Source: Korobacter sp963703075 (lineage in GTDB: Bacteria; Acidobacteriota; Terriglobia; Terriglobales; Acidobacteriaceae). Taken from it: a stretch of DNA of 64,000 bases. The first letter of the stretch is position 1; each line of letters starts with the position of its first letter. Under the pieces are notes generated by a model, which ran no database searches, was not told the origin of the DNA, and worked only from the letters and a program-made list of their open reading frames with translations. The position numbers and the translations under genes are program-made. Positions 60,959 through 64,000 of the stretch are shown piece after piece. Location of the stretch: the NCBI GenBank assembly GCA_963703075.1, contig OY969786.1, positions 1,116,001-1,180,000 of the forward strand, written 5' to 3'.

Positions 60959-61243
60959 CTATGAACCCAACGCGTTAATGTTTCCAGCCATTTTGATGTC
61001 GCGCGCGGTAATGCCTCCGGAGTCATGGGAGGTGAGCTGGAGGGTTACCTTGTTGTAAATGACTTGGATATCGGGATGATGCCCGGCAGCTTCGGCGGCA
61101 TCGGCCACGCGGTTCACGAACTTCATGGCTTCAACGAAATCCTTGAACTCGAACTTGCGTTCGAGGGCGATGCCGTTCTTCGTCCAGCCAGCCAGCGAGG
61201 GAAGAGCTGCGTGGAGTTCGGCGTCGGTGAGGGTCTTGGACAT
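60959..61243 (-). CDS. Pterin-4a-carbinolamine dehydratase
   Basis: 94 residues: LTDAELHAALPSLAGWTKNG, FKDFVEAMKFVNRVADAAEAAGHHPDI and VTLQLTSHDSGGIT. The catalytic motif GHHP is present. It dehydrates 4a-hydroxytetrahydropterin made by aromatic amino-acid hydroxylases, although stand-alone bacterial copies may have other roles. GGAGA lies 4-5 nt before ATG 61243, which fixes the start. Confidence 0.94.
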   Translation of the reverse strand: MSKTLTDAELHAALPSLAGWTKNGIALERKFEFKDFVEAMKFVNRVADAAEAAGHHPDIQVIYNKVTLQLTSHDSGGITARDIKMAGNINALGS

Positions 61244-61254
61244 TCGGTCTCCTT

Positions 61255-61623
61255 TTATTTCGTGTAGCGCCACGCCCAGGCGATGAGCGGGAGTTGTAGA
61301 GGCAGCCGGAGCCATTGGACCCAGCGTTCGCCCATGATACCGGGAAGGGGCACGTGGGCGACGGCGCAGTAAATATTAGCGGGGAAGACGGCGACCAGGA
61401 GGGCGACCAGTCCCCAGGCGGCGAATCTTCGGGTACGGGGCACGAGCAATCCCAGGCCGCCCGCGATTTCAGCCACCCCGCTGATGGCGACGATCGCGGC
61501 GGGGTTAGGCATCTGCGGCGGGACGATGCGTTCATACACTTTGGGAGAGACGAAGTGCATGACGCCAGCTCCCAGGAAGAAAGCGGCGAGTGCGACACAG
61601 CCAACGTCGAGTTTTCTGGGCAT
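61255..61623 (-). CDS. DoxX-family membrane protein
   Basis: 122 residues, four membrane segments (VALAAFFLGAGVMHF, AIVAISGVAEIAGGLGLLVP, AAWGLVALLVAVFPANIY, LQLPLIAWAWRYT). This is the DoxX/DoxD-like pattern, with the MHFVSP and GVAEIAGGLGLL signatures. ATG 61623 is preferred to ATG 61635. It starts upstream of the pterin dehydratase with 11 bp between and is probably cotranscribed. Confidence 0.87.
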   Translation of the reverse strand: MPRKLDVGCVALAAFFLGAGVMHFVSPKVYERIVPPQMPNPAAIVAISGVAEIAGGLGLLVPRTRRFAAWGLVALLVAVFPANIYCAVAHVPLPGIMGERWVQWLRLPLQLPLIAWAWRYTK

Positions 61624-61756
61624 GCGAGCTTCCATCTTAATCCGCGGGGAGACCTGGAAGGAGTGGTCGCCGGATTTCGTTGCGGGTAGAGGAGCTAGAG
61701 TATAGGATTCGCGGCGCAACCCCAGGCCCAAGAATCTGTAATTCCATGGAGGGTGA

Positions 61757-62221
61757 ATGAAAACGAAGTGGATTGGATTGCTGTTGGTGCTCTTCGTAAT
61801 CGGGCTCGGACTCAGTTTTGCGGACGATGCAGCGATGGGAACGTGGAAGCTCAATGAGTCGAAGTCGAAATTCGGACCGAACTCGACCAAGAACTCGAAG
61901 GTTGTCTATGAGGCGGCGGGCGATAGCGTGAAGGTTACGGTCGATGGGACCGACCCGAGCGGAGGAGCCATGCACAACGAATGGACCGGAAAGTTCGATG
62001 GGAAAGACTATCCGGTGACCGGCGAGCCGAACTACGACACGCGTTCCTACAAGAAAGTGAATGCGACCACTTTGTCGATGACGCTGAAAAAGGGCGGCAA
62101 GGTGGTTGGAACGGGAAAGATCGTGCTGTCCGCGGATGGCAAGAGCCGCACCGTAACGACGAACGTGACGATGCCAGACGGAAAGAAGGCAACGACGACG
62201 GCGGTGTATGACAAGGAGTGA
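61757..62221 (+). CDS. Small secreted lipocalin-like protein
   Basis: 154 residues: signal peptide (KWIGLLLVLFVIGLGLSFA), then a predicted all-beta domain (MGTWKLNESKSKF, DSVKVTVDGTDPSGG, TGKFDGKDYPVTG, KKGGKVVGTGKIVLSADGKS) typical of a small lipocalin-like family frequent in Acidobacteria. GGAGGG stands 3-4 nt before ATG 61757. Function unknown. Confidence 0.82.
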   Translation: MKTKWIGLLLVLFVIGLGLSFADDAAMGTWKLNESKSKFGPNSTKNSKVVYEAAGDSVKVTVDGTDPSGGAMHNEWTGKFDGKDYPVTGEPNYDTRSYKKVNATTLSMTLKKGGKVVGTGKIVLSADGKSRTVTTNVTMPDGKKATTTAVYDKE

Positions 62222-62241
62222 ACGTCGTTCGTGAGATGAAA

Positions 62242-62269
62242 AGCCCAGCGCCTTTGCGTTGGGCTTTTT
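62242..62269 (+). terminator. Rho-independent terminator of the lipocalin-like gene
   Basis: AGCCCAGCGC pairs with GCGTTGGGCT (one wobble), followed by TTTTTCTTT, 20 nt past the stop codon. Confidence 0.85.
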
Positions 62270-62573
62270 CTTTGCCGTCCGCTGAAGCGGACTCGATTGT
62301 CTGCGCGTTTTTCCCAGCGCTTACGCGCTGGGCTATTCACATGGCGTGCTTCGCACTCGCCGCGTGGGCTGGCGATAGGAAAAGAACAACAGGTCCCTGC
62401 GGCGCTGCGCGCCTCTGGATGACAAGGGAAAGAGTCGGACATGCGACCGGGGACGTGGGCTGCGCGCGAGGCATTCTTGTGATGGTAGGGGTCCTTCGAC
62501 TGCGCAGCACTTCGCGCTGCCTCGCTCAGGATGACATCTCCTAAAGAGTGATGTGAGGTATTGACATTTCAGA

Positions 62574-62612
62574 CCCACCCTGTCGCGAAAAGCGCGACAA
62601 GGGTGGGGCACC
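62574..62612 (+). repeat. Palindromic dispersed repeat, copy B
   Basis: CCCACCCTGTCGCG, loop, CGCGACAAGGGTGGGGCACC. The same element as 49804-49841 on the other strand, with the same arms and the same GGGCACC tail but a different loop. Confidence 0.78.
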
Positions 62613-62635
62613 CAGAATGCTTTCACGGCGTGTGC

Positions 62636-64000
62636 TTAGTTGTTTATACCCATTTGGGTGAGGATGAAGGCGTAGTCGAAGGACGATTCGTGAATGCGGT
62701 CGTAGCGGCCGGAGGCGCCGCCGTGGCCGGCAGGATTGAGGTTGGTCTTGAGGATGACGAGGTGATCGTCCTTGCGAAGGGCGCGCATTTTCGCTACGTA
62801 CTTGGCGGGCTCCCAGTACATGACCTGACTATCGTTGAACGAGGTGCGCACCAGCATGTTGGGGTAGGGCTTGGCTTCGATGTTGTCGTAGGGTGAATAG
62901 GAGTACATGTAATCGAAGGCGGGCTTCTGCTTGGGATTGCCCCACTCCTCGAACTCGGTGACGGTGAGGGGTAGGGACTCGTCGAGCATGGTGTTGATGA
63001 CGTCGACAAAGGGAACGCCGACGATGGCGGCGTGGAAGAGATCAGGGCGCATATTGAGGACGGCGCCCATGAGCAAGCCACCGGCGCTGCGGCCTTCGAT
63101 GACGAGGCGGTCTTTCGAGCCGTAATTGTTTTTTGTGAGGTACTCGGCAGAATCGATGAAGTCGGTGAAGGTGTTCTTCTTATTCATCATCTTGCCGGCA
63201 TCGTGCCAGGCCTTTCCCATTTCGCCGCCGCCGCGTATGTGGGCGATGGCAACCACGACGCCGCGATCGACCAGCGAGAAAAGGTTCGAGCTGAAATTGA
63301 TGTCGATTGATACGCCGTAAGATCCATAGGCGTAGAGGTAGAGCGGCTCCTGGCCATCGAGCTTGGCGGTTTTCAGGTAGACGACGGAGACGGGAATCTT
63401 GGTGCCGTCGGTGGCAGGGGCGTAGAGCTGCTCGACCTTGTAGCGCGAGGCATCGTAGCCGCCGGGTACTTCTTTGCGCTTGAGGAGGGTGGAGGCGCCG
63501 GTCGCCATATCGTACTCATAGATCGACGGCGGAGTGATGAAGGATTGATAGACGTAGCGGAACTTGGTGGTGTCGTACTCCTCGTTGGCGTAGGCCGATG
63601 TGTTGTAGGCCGGTTCGGGGAAATCGATATTCTTCGCGACGCCGCTGCCGAGGTTCACGACGCGGAGACGTGGGAGGCCGTGTTCACGCTCGTGCAGGAC
63701 GTAGTAGTCCTTGAAGAAATCCATGTCGTTGAGCATGACCCCGGGCCGTTCGGGGACGACTTCGGTCCAATGATCTTTTGCAGGGCTGGCGACAGGAGCT
63801 TTGACGAGGCGGAAGTTGCGCCCGGTGTCGTTGACGCGGAGGTAGAACGAGTCGCCGTGATGGTCGGCGAAGTACTGAATGTCCTGGCGGCGCGGTTCGA
63901 TGAGCTTGAATTCGCCGGAGGGCTGGTCGGCGGGAAGGTAGCGGATTTCGCTGGTGGTGTGACTGGAGGACTCGAGGAAGACGTAGCCCTTGCTGCGTGA
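62636..64000 (-). CDS. S9A prolyl oligopeptidase family protein, C-terminal part (cut by window edge)
   Basis: The frame is open from the right edge to the stop at 62636 (454 codons). The visible part contains the end of the seven-bladed propeller and the alpha/beta hydrolase domain: LYLYAYGSYG, IAHIRGGGEMGKAWHDAG, nucleophile Ser in IEGRSAGGLLMG, acid region LVRTSFNDSQV and the catalytic His in NPAGHGGASGR. Such enzymes cut after Pro (prolyl endopeptidase) or after basic residues (oligopeptidase B); the GGxMGxxWHxAGxxxxK block fits both. The N-terminal part lies outside the window. Confidence 0.93.
   Translation of the reverse strand, partial: SRSKGYVFLESSSHTTSEIRYLPADQPSGEFKLIEPRRQDIQYFADHHGDSFYLRVNDTGRNFRLVKAPVASPAKDHWTEVVPERPGVMLNDMDFFKDYYVLHEREHGLPRLRVVNLGSGVAKNIDFPEPAYNTSAYANEEYDTTKFRYVYQSFITPPSIYEYDMATGASTLLKRKEVPGGYDASRYKVEQLYAPATDGTKIPVSVVYLKTAKLDGQEPLYLYAYGSYGVSIDINFSSNLFSLVDRGVVVAIAHIRGGGEMGKAWHDAGKMMNKKNTFTDFIDSAEYLTKNNYGSKDRLVIEGRSAGGLLMGAVLNMRPDLFHAAIVGVPFVDVINTMLDESLPLTVTEFEEWGNPKQKPAFDYMYSYSPYDNIEAKPYPNMLVRTSFNDSQVMYWEPAKYVAKMRALRKDDHLVILKTNLNPAGHGGASGRYDRIHESSFDYAFILTQMGINN

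Larger units (their letters stand above)
62222..62635 (+). other. Gene-free gap with a cluster of palindromes
   Basis: 414 bp without a convincing gene: a terminator (62242-62269), small hairpins GTCCGC/GCGGAC near 62277 and CCCAGCGC/GCGCTGGG near 62311, a longer block with CTTCGACTGCGCAG ... CTCGCTCAGGATGAC near 62490-62535, and the palindromic repeat copy B at its end. Confidence 0.65.

Overview
The window is a chromosomal segment of a high-GC, Gram-negative bacterium. Lipopolysaccharide and outer-membrane genes are scattered through it (lpxB, an lpxL-type acyltransferase, lpxD, lptE, lnt). The gene families point to Acidobacteriota, probably class Terriglobia: PknB-type Ser/Thr kinases including one with a TPR tail, MacB-like permeases without an ATPase, a large secreted BNR-repeat protein, SYLF and glycine-zipper exported proteins, and archaeal-type phosphatidylserine decarboxylase next to pssA. 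The taxon is inferred from gene content only; there is no rRNA, and I saw no tRNA, IS element, prophage or CRISPR array.

Layout. 0-11.5 kb: a kinase cut by the left edge, a radical SAM protein, a PpiD/SurA-type foldase broken by a frameshift, malQ and treY (convergent and overlapping), a 65-residue ORF coupled to an odd 3-hydroxyacyl-CoA dehydrogenase homologue, a VOC gene remnant, and a secreted alpha/beta hydrolase. 11.5-22.7 kb: two tandem permeases, a MidA-type methyltransferase, an M1-like protein without its zinc site, lpxB, a frameshifted kinase-TPR gene and an exported beta-module protein. 22.7-30.2 kb (minus strand): a frameshifted ABC exporter, a FabF-like synthase, an acyl-CoA dehydrogenase, an SRPBCC protein, threonine aldolase and hemW. 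30.2-39.1 kb (plus strand): meaB-mce (methylmalonyl-CoA handling), tsaB-rimI, a YdcH-like protein, then psd-pssA-(Asd-like)-lptE-holA with overlapping start/stop codons, and a secreted amidohydrolase. 39.1-47.5 kb: small secreted and DinB proteins, an SDR, the 1058-residue BNR protein, membrane proteins, a repeat protein and a degenerate response regulator. 47.5-64 kb: SYLF protein, lpxL-type, lpxD, P-loop NTPase, DehI-like, RibD-C, lnt, prfB, HD protein, a second repeat protein, CoA-binding protein, two glycine-zipper proteins, pterin dehydratase, DoxX, and an S9 peptidase cut by the right edge.

Three themes stand out. (1) Frameshifts: three long genes each carry exactly one extra base, while prfB carries the genuine programmed +1 site. 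(2) Four homologues of well-known enzymes or regulators lack their catalytic or phosphoacceptor residues (M1 peptidase, 3-hydroxyacyl-CoA dehydrogenase, aspartate-semialdehyde dehydrogenase, response regulator). (3) Palindromic and short tandem repeats sit in three gene-free gaps (47.5-47.9, 49.7-50.2 and 62.2-62.6 kb), and several genes have a -10-like hexamer 5-8 nt before the start codon and no Shine-Dalgarno, suggesting leaderless mRNAs. I saw no clear new multi-gene defence or mobile system; the best leads are the pseudoenzymes and two unlinked paralogous helical-repeat proteins.
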